Shown piece after piece: positions 9,005-16,802 of a stretch of 64,000 nucleotides of DNA; the first letter of the stretch is position 1, and every line of letters starts with the position of its first letter. The DNA lies in NCBI GenBank assembly GCA_958295815.1, contig OY282374.1, positions 3,008,856 to 3,072,855 on the forward strand, written 5' to 3'. The notes under the pieces are model-generated. The model did not search any database and was not told the DNA's origin. It worked only from the letters and a program-made list of their open reading frames with translations. The translations under genes and the position numbers were made by a program. Origin of the DNA: Candidatus Poribacteria bacterium. Lineage in GTDB: Bacteria; Poribacteria; WGA-4E; WGA-3G.

Positions 9005-10156
9005 CTAAAAGTAACCCTTATTATACATCACTAACATGACCACACCCACAACAAGAAGACTTCCGAAGATCAGGAGAAACCATGTTGATCCTGAAGTCTT
9101 CTTCTCGATGACGACAGTTCGCGTGGCTGGCGGTGCCCGCGTTGGAGCTGTTGTGGAAGTGGATGTTGAAATTGTCGGTGTCTCTCCGGCAGAGGCAAGC
9201 AGTTCCTCTTTTAGTGCTTCTTCATCTGGGAGTTCGTCAACAGTGACAACTTCAGCACCTTCCCCGTAAAATTTATCTGGGTTCTCTTCTACGTAACTTG
9301 CCGTATAATCTTCGTCGCGATTCGTGCCTGGATCTACATAGTTCGGGTTAGGTTCAATACCTTGACTCTCGTAATAGTCTCTATAGTGTTCGTATTCTGC
9401 CTGCTTCTTGGCATCCCAATGCGAGCGGTCGTAATCCCGATGGTGGTAGTGCCACATGTAACTATGGCGAATCGAGTGGTTGTAGTAGTCATGGAAGTAG
9501 ATGCCGAATAGCAGGTTGTTAAACGCCATCGACGCACCCATGCTATACATTGAATACCCCATCATAGGATAGTAACCACCAAAGTTATTAACAGTAATAG
9601 TTTGCCGCTGCTGCCGTCGGGCACGTGCAGTCTGCCGGTTGGCTGTTCGGACTTGGCGTTTCAAACTACGGTTTTCTGCCTTGAGTTGCCGCGTCTGTTT
9701 CCGGTTTTGTGCAGTCGTTTGGCGCTGTTGATTCCGGGTCGCCGTTCTGCTTCGCGTTGACGTATTCGGTGTGGTAGCCTTAGCACGACTGGTAGCAGTC
9801 TGCTTCTGGCGGGCAGTTGTACTCGCACGTGTACTGGTACTTCTTGGTGTACTACTTCTGTTGTAGGTGCTGCCCGTACTACGTGTTGTGCGAGATGTTG
9901 AAGTCCGTGGGCTTGTGGCACTCCTAGTTCGTGGGCTGCTATAAGAGCGACTCGTACTACTTCGGGTACGCGTGCTGCTATAGGAGCGTCTCGGTGTGGA
10001 ACTCCGTCTGCTTGAGCTGCGGCTATAACTACGGCTACTCCTGAAACTCCGTCCGCCCCCGAAACCGCGACGGCTTTCCACAATATCTGGCGCAAAGCTA
10101 AACAAAAAGACAACCAGAACAGCGAGGACAGAGAACTTCTGAAATTTATGCTTCAC
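9005..10156 (-). CDS. Membrane-anchored protein with long Ser/Arg-rich tract
   Basis: 383 residues. A signal-like hydrophobic stretch lies at about 8-25 (VLAVLVVFLFSFAP). Residues 29-120 are almost only Ser, Arg and Thr (SFRSSRSYSRSSSRRSS), followed by a basic Gln/Arg segment likely to form a coiled coil (QTRQLKAENRSLKRQ). A middle region is rich in Tyr, His and Met, then an acidic Thr/Pro linker, and a C-terminal membrane span at about 360-378 (WFLLIFGSLLVVGVVMLVMY). The tract is extremely basic and would bind nucleic acid or acidic polysaccharide. Family unknown. First gene of a two-gene minus-strand unit. Confidence 0.8.
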   Translation of the reverse strand: MKHKFQKFSVLAVLVVFLFSFAPDIVESRRGFGGGRSFRSSRSYSRSSSRRSSTPRRSYSSTRTRSSTSRSYSSPRTRSATSPRTSTSRTTRSTGSTYNRSSTPRSTSTRASTTARQKQTATSRAKATTPNTSTRSRTATRNQQRQTTAQNRKQTRQLKAENRSLKRQVRTANRQTARARRQQRQTITVNNFGGYYPMMGYSMYSMGASMAFNNLLFGIYFHDYYNHSIRHSYMWHYHHRDYDRSHWDAKKQAEYEHYRDYYESQGIEPNPNYVDPGTNRDEDYTASYVEENPDKFYGEGAEVVTVDELPDEEALKEELLASAGETPTISTSTSTTAPTRAPPATRTVVIEKKTSGSTWFLLIFGSLLVVGVVMLVMYNKGYF

Positions 10157-10193
10157 CCTGATTTTCCTCCTTAGATTTATTTACCGAAAAAAC

Positions 10194-10222
10194 TTGACAA
10201 AAAACGCTGCATTTGTTAAAAT
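10194..10222 (+). promoter_or_regulatory. Sigma-70 promoter upstream of tRNA-Arg
   Basis: TTGACA (10194-10199), 17-base spacer, TAAAAT (10217-10222). Start expected near 10229, giving a 55-base leader before the tRNA. Confidence 0.8.
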
Positions 10223-10283
10223 ACTAAGATACGTTAAAATCCAAATCGGTTTCGTTTGCGAAACCGTTCTCACTTTAGATTTG

Positions 10284-10357
10284 TGTGCCTGTAGCTCAGA
10301 TGGATAGAGCGTTAGCCTCCGGAGCTAAAGGTCGGGCGTTCGAGTCGCCCCAGGCAC
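10284..10357 (+). tRNA. tRNA-Arg, anticodon CCG
   Basis: Full cloverleaf by eye: acceptor GTGCCTG/CAGGCAC, D stem GCTC/GAGC, anticodon stem TTAGC/GCTAA with loop CTCCGGA (anticodon CCG at 10318-10320, reads CGG), T stem GGGCG/CGCCC with loop TTCGAGT. The discriminator is G at 10357 and CCA is not encoded. A short T-run follows. Confidence 0.95.
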
Positions 10358-10482
10358 GTTTTTTACTTATATGTATGTGCATGTAGGTAATATCTTTGCT
10401 GGGCAAAGCCCCTATTTATCACCTTGAAGAATTATGTTAGCATTAATAGAAATAGATGTCAAGGACATTTGAAAGGAAAAAT

Positions 10483-11367
10483 ATGGCACTTGACGTACGC
10501 GACGAACGACTTTTAGAGTTGGTTGATGCCGACGCAGTTATTGAACAACTCGCGACCGGATGTCAATTCACCGAGGGACCTCTCTGGCACGCTGCAGAGC
10601 GGTTTTTGCTTTTTAGCGATATTCCGGCAAATAAGATGCGGAGATGGAATGCCGACACTGGAATGACTGTTTTCCGTGATCCATCCGGAAAGTCAAACGG
10701 CTTGACTTATGATAAAGGTGGACATCTCATCGCTTGTGAACACGCAAACCGAAGGGTGTCACGCACAACAGCTGATGGAGAGGTCATTACAATCGCCTCA
10801 CATTATGAGGGGAAACGTTTGAATAGTCCGAATGATGTCGTCGTAAAGTCGAATGGCAGCATCTATTTCACGGATCCGCCTTACGGGTTAAGCGCAGCTT
10901 ATGGTGTCGAATCAGAGAAGGAACTCGATTTTCAAGGGGTCTATCGTTTGTCGCCCAATGGAGACACGTTGACGCTTCTCGTTGACGACTTTGACAGACC
11001 CAACGGTCTCTGCTTTTCGCCAGATGAGTCGATCCTCTATATTAACGACACCGAGCGTATGCATATCCGCGCGTTCGATGTACAATCCGATGGCACAATT
11101 GCGAACGATCGTGTCTTCGGTGAAGAAGAAGGCGACAACGGCAAACCGGACGGGATGAAAGTCGATACGCATGGAAATGTCTACCTAACCGGTCCGAACG
11201 GAATTTGGGTTTTCGCTTCAGACGGAACACATCTCGGAATTATTCTCGTCCCTGAACGCTCAGCTAACTTGGCATGGGGCGGTGATGACTGGAAAAGCCT
11301 CTTCATCACAGCGAGTACCTCCCTTTATCGCGTCGAATGCAAGGTAGCAGGAGTCGCAGTACCATAA
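10483..11367 (+). CDS. SMP-30/gluconolactonase-family protein
   Basis: 294 residues from ATG 10483, which has AAAGGA six bases upstream; an ATG at 10456 is in frame but lacks such a site. It is a six-bladed beta-propeller with the metal ligands in FTEGPLW (Glu), LNSPNDVVV (Asn) and NDTE (Asp). The family opens sugar lactones such as gluconolactone; the true substrate is unknown. Its stop TAA overlaps the start ATG of dut (TAATG), so the two are translationally coupled, an unusual pairing of sugar and nucleotide metabolism. Confidence 0.9.
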   Translation: MALDVRDERLLELVDADAVIEQLATGCQFTEGPLWHAAERFLLFSDIPANKMRRWNADTGMTVFRDPSGKSNGLTYDKGGHLIACEHANRRVSRTTADGEVITIASHYEGKRLNSPNDVVVKSNGSIYFTDPPYGLSAAYGVESEKELDFQGVYRLSPNGDTLTLLVDDFDRPNGLCFSPDESILYINDTERMHIRAFDVQSDGTIANDRVFGEEEGDNGKPDGMKVDTHGNVYLTGPNGIWVFASDGTHLGIILVPERSANLAWGGDDWKSLFITASTSLYRVECKVAGVAVP

Positions 11368-11804
11368 TGCCAATGAAAATTAATATCAAACGCATAGACA
11401 AGACCCTCCCGTTACCGAAATATGAGACGGCAGGTTCCGTTGGATTTGATTTAATCTGCCGAGAATCAGCAGAGGTTCCACCACAATCCATCGTTCTCAT
11501 TCCCGCGAACGTCGTCGTTGAAACACCCCTGGGTTATATGTTGATGGTGTGCTTGCGAAGCAGTACACCGCGCAAATTCGGACTGATGATGCCTCAAGGC
11601 GTTGGGGTCGTTGACAACGATTACTGCGGTGAAGAGGATGAACTAAAAATCCAAGTTTACAATTTCACGGATGAAGTGGTGAATATTGAAAGAGGTAGTC
11701 GGATCGCACAAGCGATTTTTGTACGCGTAGATACAGCAGAATGGAATGAGGTCGAACAGATGCAATCACCCTCTCGTGGGGGATTTGGCAGTACGGACCG
11801 ATAG
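11367..11804 (+). CDS. dut: dUTP diphosphatase
   Basis: 145 residues from the ATG at 11367, which overlaps the upstream stop codon. Trimeric dUTPase motifs: AGSVGFDL (I), RSSTPRKFGL (II, divergent from the usual RSGLA), GVVDNDYCGE (III, with catalytic D83) and RGGFGSTDR (V). It turns dUTP to dUMP, the substrate of ThyA, whose gene starts two bases after its stop. Motif II and the TP insertion set it apart from E. coli Dut, and it is closer to the DCD/Dut group seen in several candidate phyla. Confidence 0.92.
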   Translation: MPMKINIKRIDKTLPLPKYETAGSVGFDLICRESAEVPPQSIVLIPANVVVETPLGYMLMVCLRSSTPRKFGLMMPQGVGVVDNDYCGEEDELKIQVYNFTDEVVNIERGSRIAQAIFVRVDTAEWNEVEQMQSPSRGGFGSTDR

Positions 11805-11806
11805 AC

Positions 11807-12604
11807 ATGAAACAGTATATTGAAGGGCTTCAACAGATATTAGATATCGGTGTTGACCGACCGGGTAGAAACGGAGCGACCCGCGCACTATTCGGCATGC
11901 AGATGCGATACAATCTCGAAGATGGGTTCCCTGCCGTAACGACTAAAAAACTGGCTTTTCGCGCTGTGAAAGCTGAACTCTTAGGCTTCCTACGGGCATA
12001 CTCTCATGTCGATCAGTTTCAGAAACTTGGGGTACAGGTATGGAACGCTAATGCCGAGGCTTGGGGACGCAACGGTTCACTCGGTCGCATATACGGTGTT
12101 CAGTGGCGAAAATGGCAGGCAGAAAACGGCGTAATCGACCAATTAGGCAAGGTAATTGAACAACTCCGGACGGACCCGCACAGCCGTAAGCATATCGTTA
12201 CAGCGTGGAATCCGGGAGAGTTAGATGAGATGGCGTTGGAGCCGTGCCACATGTTCTTCCAATTCTTTGTGGCGGATGATAAGTTATCATTGCAAATGTA
12301 TCAGCGCAGCTGTGATATGTTCTTAGGTGTTCCCTTTAACATCGCTTCGTATGCTCTCCTCCTTCACATGATCGCACAGGTGACTGGGTTAAAGCCTGGT
12401 GAATTTATTCATACCTTAGGGGACGCACACATCTATCATGAGCACTTTGTGGCGGTTGAAACCCAATTGAAACGAGATCCTTACCCACTCCCGCGACTCG
12501 TGTTGGATCCGAATATAATCTCAATTGATGCCTTTAAAATGCAACATATCCAGTTAGAGGATTACCAGCACCATGATGCTATTCGCGCCCGTATGATCGT
12601 CTAA
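11807..12604 (+). CDS. thyA: Thymidylate synthase ThyA
   Basis: 265 residues, the usual length. The catalytic cysteine is C147 in LEPCHMFFQF; the dUMP-binding RSCDMFLGVPFNIASYALL block and the PHSRKH arginine are intact. It makes dTMP from dUMP using methylene-tetrahydrofolate, which leaves dihydrofolate for FolA two genes on. Two bases after dut, so one operon. Confidence 0.98.
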   Translation: MKQYIEGLQQILDIGVDRPGRNGATRALFGMQMRYNLEDGFPAVTTKKLAFRAVKAELLGFLRAYSHVDQFQKLGVQVWNANAEAWGRNGSLGRIYGVQWRKWQAENGVIDQLGKVIEQLRTDPHSRKHIVTAWNPGELDEMALEPCHMFFQFFVADDKLSLQMYQRSCDMFLGVPFNIASYALLLHMIAQVTGLKPGEFIHTLGDAHIYHEHFVAVETQLKRDPYPLPRLVLDPNIISIDAFKMQHIQLEDYQHHDAIRARMIV

Positions 12605-12656
12605 TACCCTCTAAACGCTTACCCAATCGAACCTATGCGAGACAACTCAGAGTAAA

Positions 12657-13148
12657 ATGGCTCAAGCACCACGAAACCAAGATAACATTCAGAACGGTAA
12701 CCATTCCGACTTCGAGGAATTGACGCCTCCAGAGGAGGCTTCACTTCTCATTCAACTCGTTTTTGAGGAATTTGAAGATGTCTTGATTAACTATCCACAT
12801 CATGTCGCCTATTGCTTCGCTGCAATTACCCGTCTAGCAGGCACAACGGAGCACCTCTCAAATTTCGCACGACGGTTAGGAATGTGGTTGTGGATTGAGG
12901 TGCTCTCTTTTCAGATTGAAGAACCCTTAAGTCTTGACGAACTCGCCGAACACTTTGAAACCGATACGGAAACTATTCAAACCGGAATTGACGAACTTCA
13001 AAAAATCAGGGAGTTTGACATAGAATCACAGCATAAAGGACAGATTAAACTCGCACCTCGTATGTCTAAGGAGACAGTCACCCATTTCGCTGAGCAGGTC
13101 TTGAGTGGGATAGAAGCCGGAGAACAAGAAGAGGGAATTAAAACCTGA
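12657..13148 (+). CDS. Uncharacterised winged-helix-like protein between thyA and folA
   Basis: 163 residues, not recognised. The body is helical: a 45-residue N-terminal helical region (EEASLLIQLVFEEFEDVLIN) and a later part (PLSLDELAEHFETDTETIQT) that reads like a helix-turn-helix or winged helix, as in DprA- or ScpB-type folds. The TGA stop at 13146-13148 touches the folA ATG, which makes it part of the dut-thyA-folA unit. It could be a regulator of that unit, but this is inference from position. Confidence 0.75.
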   Translation: MAQAPRNQDNIQNGNHSDFEELTPPEEASLLIQLVFEEFEDVLINYPHHVAYCFAAITRLAGTTEHLSNFARRLGMWLWIEVLSFQIEEPLSLDELAEHFETDTETIQTGIDELQKIREFDIESQHKGQIKLAPRMSKETVTHFAEQVLSGIEAGEQEEGIKT

Positions 13149-13643
13149 ATGTTAATTTCAATGATCGCTGCAATGGATGAAAACCGACTGATCGGCAATG
13201 GACCGGATATCCCGTGGCAGATGCCAGCCGACAGGCGACATTTTCGCGACATGACGCTCGGCAAGCCCGTTGTTATGGGACGTAAAACTTTTGAAACGCT
13301 CAAACGTCCTTTGGGCAAACGGCACAATATCATCCTCACACGCAACACAGCCTATAAGGCACCAAAAGGCTGTAGCATCGCTCACTCGGTGGCAGACGTT
13401 ATTGAACTTTGTAAGGAAACAGAAGAACTCATGATATGTGGTGGGGCACCTATCTATCAAGCCTTTTTACCGCATGCGAATCGGCTCTATCTCACGCAGA
13501 TTCATGACACATTTGAGGGCGATGTCTATTTCCCCGAATTTGACATCACAGCGTGGGAAGAGGTAAAACGCATTGATGGGGAACCTGATGAAAAAAATCC
13601 CTATCCTTACAGTTTTTTATTTTTAGAAAGAAGACGCGGATAG
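13149..13643 (+). CDS. folA: Dihydrofolate reductase
   Basis: 164 residues. Typical start ISMIAAMDENRLIGNGPDIP, the WQMPADRRHF helix with the acidic substrate-binding Asp, GRKTFETL, the NADPH site LMICGGAPIYQAFLP and the C-terminal FLFLERR strand. It regenerates tetrahydrofolate consumed by ThyA. It starts directly after the stop of the unknown upstream gene. Confidence 0.97.
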   Translation: MLISMIAAMDENRLIGNGPDIPWQMPADRRHFRDMTLGKPVVMGRKTFETLKRPLGKRHNIILTRNTAYKAPKGCSIAHSVADVIELCKETEELMICGGAPIYQAFLPHANRLYLTQIHDTFEGDVYFPEFDITAWEEVKRIDGEPDEKNPYPYSFLFLERRRG

Positions 13644-13680
13644 GATGCCGACAGTTTTTTTCTAACAGAGGAGTATACTT

Positions 13681-14316
13681 GTGCTTAACCTGTGCATGCT
13701 TTCTGGCTCTTTTGAATACGACTCCGAAGCATCGTTGACTATTTTCAAAAACTTTGTTGAAAAACATTATCCGATTCAAGCGAATCTAATCATCTACAAC
13801 TCAGAGGATGACGATCCCTCTTTGGCGGCACTTGATGATACCGATGTTTTGTTAGTTTTTACACGCCGACTCAATACCGAAGGCGCGTCGCTCCAGCAAT
13901 TGCAAGCCTACTGTGAGCAAGGTAGGCCGATTGTCGGGGTTAGAACCGCCAGCCATGCCTATCAAAATTGGCTGGAGTTCGATAAAGTTGTATTGGGCGG
14001 TGATTATCAAGGACACTACGGGGAAGGTCCGATTGTTCACGTGGAAGTAACGGCTGCAGAACATCCAATTCTGGATGGTATCTCGGCGTTTGCCAGTTAC
14101 GGAAGCCTTTACAAAAATCCATCGCTTCGCGACGATACATCTCTGCTGTTGATCGGACATACAAGTGAACATTCTGAGCCAGTAGCGTGGACCCGCTTAC
14201 ATAACGGCGGACGCATCTGTTATACTTCATTGGGGCATCAGAAAGATTTTGAAGTAGTCCCCTTTCTGCGGTTGCTCGCACAAAGTATTTTGTGGGTATC
14301 CGAACAAGACCTTTAA
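13681..14316 (+). CDS. ThuA-like domain protein
   Basis: 211 residues from a GTG at 13681 with GAGGAG eight bases upstream. It has the ThuA (class I glutamine-amidotransferase-like) fold: DDTDVLLVFTRR, GRPIVGVRTASHAYQNW and HPILDGISAF, with GRICYTSLGH near the end. In amidotransferases the nucleophile is Cys; the matching turn here (GVRTASH) has none, as is normal for ThuA proteins, which are linked to trehalose or other sugar use. The gene precedes nagA by about 60 bases, with a hairpin repeat between. Confidence 0.87.
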   Translation: MLNLCMLSGSFEYDSEASLTIFKNFVEKHYPIQANLIIYNSEDDDPSLAALDDTDVLLVFTRRLNTEGASLQQLQAYCEQGRPIVGVRTASHAYQNWLEFDKVVLGGDYQGHYGEGPIVHVEVTAAEHPILDGISAFASYGSLYKNPSLRDDTSLLLIGHTSEHSEPVAWTRLHNGGRICYTSLGHQKDFEVVPFLRLLAQSILWVSEQDL

Positions 14317-14323
14317 TTTTTCT

Positions 14324-14348
14324 GTAGGAGGGATCTCCGAATCCCGAC
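14324..14348 (+). repeat. Dispersed hairpin repeat, copy A
   Basis: GTAGGAGGGATCTCCGAATC followed by CCGAC; the core GGGAT...ATCCC can pair. Related copies lie at 16748, 40978, 48384 and 55265. Confidence 0.7.
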
Positions 14349-14374
14349 CTTTCCCTTAAAGCACTTTGGAAAAT

Positions 14375-15634
14375 ATGGAAACACTGACGATTCTGAATGG
14401 CGACATCTACACCCCAACCCATTATGGGCAGGGAAGTATCGTCATTCAAGATGACACAATTTCAACGATAACAACAGAGGCACTCCAGCCAATAGGCAAC
14501 GTTATCGATGCCTCCGGATGTCTTGTCATTCCGGGGTTGATAGATGGGTTAGTGCATGGCGGTGGTGGTTGTGATACGATGACGGGCGAGGTTGAAGATA
14601 TTGCCACAATCGCTCGCGCGCATGCCCGCAATGGTGTTACCTCGTTGGTATTGGGTATCTCTTCAGGGAGCATGGCGCAAATCAACGGTGCCTTAACGGC
14701 TATCGCACATATCGTTGATGAGCCGGTAGTAGACGGTTCGCGGATTATAGGCTCGTATGTGGAGGGAAAATTTGGAAGCCTCGCCAAAAACGGAGCGCAG
14801 AACGCGAAGTACATTACGCCACCGAACTTTGAAGAATTCCACGCGATGTGGGCAGCTTCTGATGGCACCTTGAAGGTAATTTCCGTTGCCCCGGAAAACG
14901 ATGATAATCTCCAGTTTATCAAGCACCTTGCAGCCTACAAGACAGATGCCTATAACGACATCATCATCGCCATGGGACACACAAATGCGACTTATGAACA
15001 GGCGATGGCAGCGATTGACGCTGGCGTGACACGCGCCACGCATACTTACAACGGTATGAGCGGGATGCACCACCGCACACTCGGGGCGATTGAAGCCGTA
15101 CTCTCTCACCCAGATATCCATGCAGAACTCATCGTTGATGAACATCATGTCCATCCATTTTGGGGAAGCCATTTGATTCACCAGAAAGGGATTCACGCTG
15201 TCGGGTTAATTACAGATTGCACAGAACTCGCTGGTGTGCCTTCTCAAGATTGGCAAGCGGCGGCAACGTATATTCCTACGATGGATGCCTACCGTCTCAG
15301 CGACGACGCAATTTCTGAAAAGGATACTGCCTTTGAAACCGGTAGTACCGAGAAATACGTCCGCAATAACGCAATGTGGCTTGATGTCGGTAAATCGACC
15401 GAACGCCTCGCTGGGGCGAATATTACGCTTATGGATGGTATGCGTAATGTCATGAATTGGGGGCATTCTCTCGAAGAAGCATTAACAATGGCGACATTAG
15501 CACCCGCCGAGAATTTAGGTGTCGCAGCATCGGTCGGTTCAATCGCAACTGGGAGCATAGCCGATATTGTTATTGTTGACGAAGGCTTAAGCGTTCAGAA
15601 CGTTGTTTTACGTGGAAAATTGCTGGAAAATTAG
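14375..15634 (+). CDS. nagA: N-acetylglucosamine-6-phosphate deacetylase
   Basis: 419 residues from ATG 14375; a TTG nine bases earlier is possible. Amidohydrolase fold with VEGKFG (Glu metal ligand), GHTNATYEQA and THTYNGMSGMHHR (His ligands), DEHHVHP, and TDCTELAG with the catalytic Asp. The N-terminal HxH motif reads LVHGGG, so its first His is lost; E. coli NagA also lacks this pair and works with one metal. It converts GlcNAc-6-P to GlcN-6-P. No nagB or GlcNAc transporter is in view. Its stop lies in the stem of the terminator. Confidence 0.88.
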   Translation: METLTILNGDIYTPTHYGQGSIVIQDDTISTITTEALQPIGNVIDASGCLVIPGLIDGLVHGGGGCDTMTGEVEDIATIARAHARNGVTSLVLGISSGSMAQINGALTAIAHIVDEPVVDGSRIIGSYVEGKFGSLAKNGAQNAKYITPPNFEEFHAMWAASDGTLKVISVAPENDDNLQFIKHLAAYKTDAYNDIIIAMGHTNATYEQAMAAIDAGVTRATHTYNGMSGMHHRTLGAIEAVLSHPDIHAELIVDEHHVHPFWGSHLIHQKGIHAVGLITDCTELAGVPSQDWQAAATYIPTMDAYRLSDDAISEKDTAFETGSTEKYVRNNAMWLDVGKSTERLAGANITLMDGMRNVMNWGHSLEEALTMATLAPAENLGVAASVGSIATGSIADIVIVDEGLSVQNVVLRGKLLEN

Positions 15635-15662
15635 GGAATTCATGGAATTTCCTAATTTTTTT
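15631..15662 (+). terminator. Intrinsic terminator of nagA
   Basis: Stem TTAGGGAATTC (15631-15641) with GAATTTCCTAA (15645-15655), loop ATG, one G-T pair, followed by seven T. It includes the nagA stop codon. Confidence 0.9.
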
Positions 15663-15682
15663 GTGTTTTTTTTAAAATAAAT

Positions 15683-15711
15683 TTGACAAACCGGTGCGCT
15701 GAGTGTATAAT
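15683..15711 (+). promoter_or_regulatory. Consensus sigma-70 promoter of the str operon
   Basis: TTGACA (15683-15688), 17-base spacer, TATAAT (15706-15711): a perfect consensus, as expected for a strong ribosomal promoter. Start near 15718, about 165 bases before rpsL. Confidence 0.92.
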
Positions 15712-15746
15712 ATTTATCTTGGGAACCCTATTCAATCTTTTTAGAA

Positions 15747-15841
15747 GCGGGGGCAGTTATTCGGAAACATTCTAACGTCGTATCTACATTCCACGTTAAT
15801 TTGTTCTACTGAAATTATGATGCCCCGCGTGGGGCTTTTTT
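15747..15841 (+). promoter_or_regulatory. Attenuator-like leader of rpsL
   Basis: GCCCC-GCGT-GGGGC (15822-15835) followed by six T is a complete intrinsic terminator inside the leader. GCGGGGGC at 15747-15754 can instead pair with GCCCCGC at 15822-15828, which would break the terminator. Two exclusive structures between promoter and first gene suggest attenuation, possibly by a ribosomal protein; the trigger is unknown. Confidence 0.65.
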
Positions 15842-15881
15842 AATTACCAAGACCATAGATATCGTCTGGCGGAGGTACAAA

Positions 15882-16253
15882 ATGCCAACAATTAACCAGC
15901 TCATCAAAAAACCGCGCAAGCGGTACCGGAAGAAAACAAAGTCGCCGGTGCTACAGCAATGTCCGCAGCGCCGCGGTATCTGTTTACAGGTGAAAACGGT
16001 AACGCCCAACAAACCCAATTCGGCTTTGCGGAAAGTTGCGCGTGTCCGGTTTACCTCTGGCTATGAAGCCACCTGTTACATTCCGGGGATTGACCACAAT
16101 TTGCAAGAACACTCAGTCGTTTTAGTCCGCGGTGGACGCGTTAAAGACCTTTCTAACGTGCGTTATCACATTGTTCGTGGCAAGTTGGATACCGCAGGGG
16201 TTGACAACCGTCGCCAGGGTCGTTCAAAGTACGGTGCACGTAAACCGGGCTAA
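15882..16253 (+). CDS. rpsL: 30S ribosomal protein S12 (Asn43, Ser91)
   Basis: 123 residues, colinear with E. coli S12. It shapes the decoding centre. The ATG follows GGAGG. Two loops that contact streptomycin differ from the usual sequence: TVTPNKPNS has Asn43 in place of Lys43, and KDLSNVRYH has Ser91-Asn92 in place of Pro91-Gly92. Asp89, the residue methylthiolated by RimO in many bacteria, is kept. First gene of the str set; rpsG follows after 18 bases. Confidence 0.98.
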   Translation: MPTINQLIKKPRKRYRKKTKSPVLQQCPQRRGICLQVKTVTPNKPNSALRKVARVRFTSGYEATCYIPGIDHNLQEHSVVLVRGGRVKDLSNVRYHIVRGKLDTAGVDNRRQGRSKYGARKPG

Positions 16254-16271
16254 ATAAGGGAGGAGTAGCTA

Positions 16272-16742
16272 ATGCCGAGACGCGGAAACATTACCAAACG
16301 CGACGTTAACCCCGACGCAACCTATAACAGCAAACTGGTCTCAAAGTTTATTAATAGCCTTATGTTGGATGGGAAGAAAAGCACTGCCCAAGCCATCTTG
16401 TACGAGAGTTTTCAGATTATCGAATCACGGACGAATGAAGACGGTTTCACCATCTTCAAGCAAGCCATTAACAATGTTAAACCGGTATTAGAAATTCGAC
16501 CGAGACGTGTAGGCAGTCAAACCTATCAAGTCCCGGTTGATGTAAAGGCAGAACGAAAACAGAGGTTAGCTTTCAGTTGGATTATCGAATCTGCTCGTTC
16601 ACGCGGCGAAAGACGCATGGCAGAACGCCTTGCAGGCGAAGTATTGGAAGCCTCGCGGAACGAAGGCGGTGCAATCCGCAGAAAAATGGATCAGCATCGT
16701 ATGGCAGATGCTAACCGAGCTTTCGCGCATTACCGCTGGTAA
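16272..16742 (+). CDS. rpsG: 30S ribosomal protein S7
   Basis: 156 residues, usual length. PRRGNITKRDVNPD, KALxN-type NVKPVLEIRPRRVGSQTYQVP and the MAERLAGEVLEA helix are typical. It binds the 3' domain of 16S rRNA at the head and represses str translation in E. coli. AGGGAGGAG upstream of the ATG. A short hairpin repeat separates it from fusA. Confidence 0.98.
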   Translation: MPRRGNITKRDVNPDATYNSKLVSKFINSLMLDGKKSTAQAILYESFQIIESRTNEDGFTIFKQAINNVKPVLEIRPRRVGSQTYQVPVDVKAERKQRLAFSWIIESARSRGERRMAERLAGEVLEASRNEGGAIRRKMDQHRMADANRAFAHYRW

Positions 16743-16747
16743 AAATG

Positions 16748-16776
16748 TAGGTGCGATCTCAGGATCGCAACTTGCT
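16748..16776 (+). repeat. Dispersed hairpin repeat, copy E, between rpsG and fusA
   Basis: GTAGGTGCGATCTCAGGATC followed by GCAACTTGC. The stem is GCGAT/ATCGC, whereas copies A and C have GGGAT/ATCCC: the second base pair is swapped on both sides. Confidence 0.65.
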
Positions 16777-16802
16777 AATAAATAATGAGGAGTCACTCAA
16801 CC

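Noticed and set aside
9661..10113. Second minus-strand gene inside the Ser/Arg tract
   Set aside because: It is another frame of low-complexity DNA; only the frame ending at 9005 has signal peptide, coiled coil and membrane helix.
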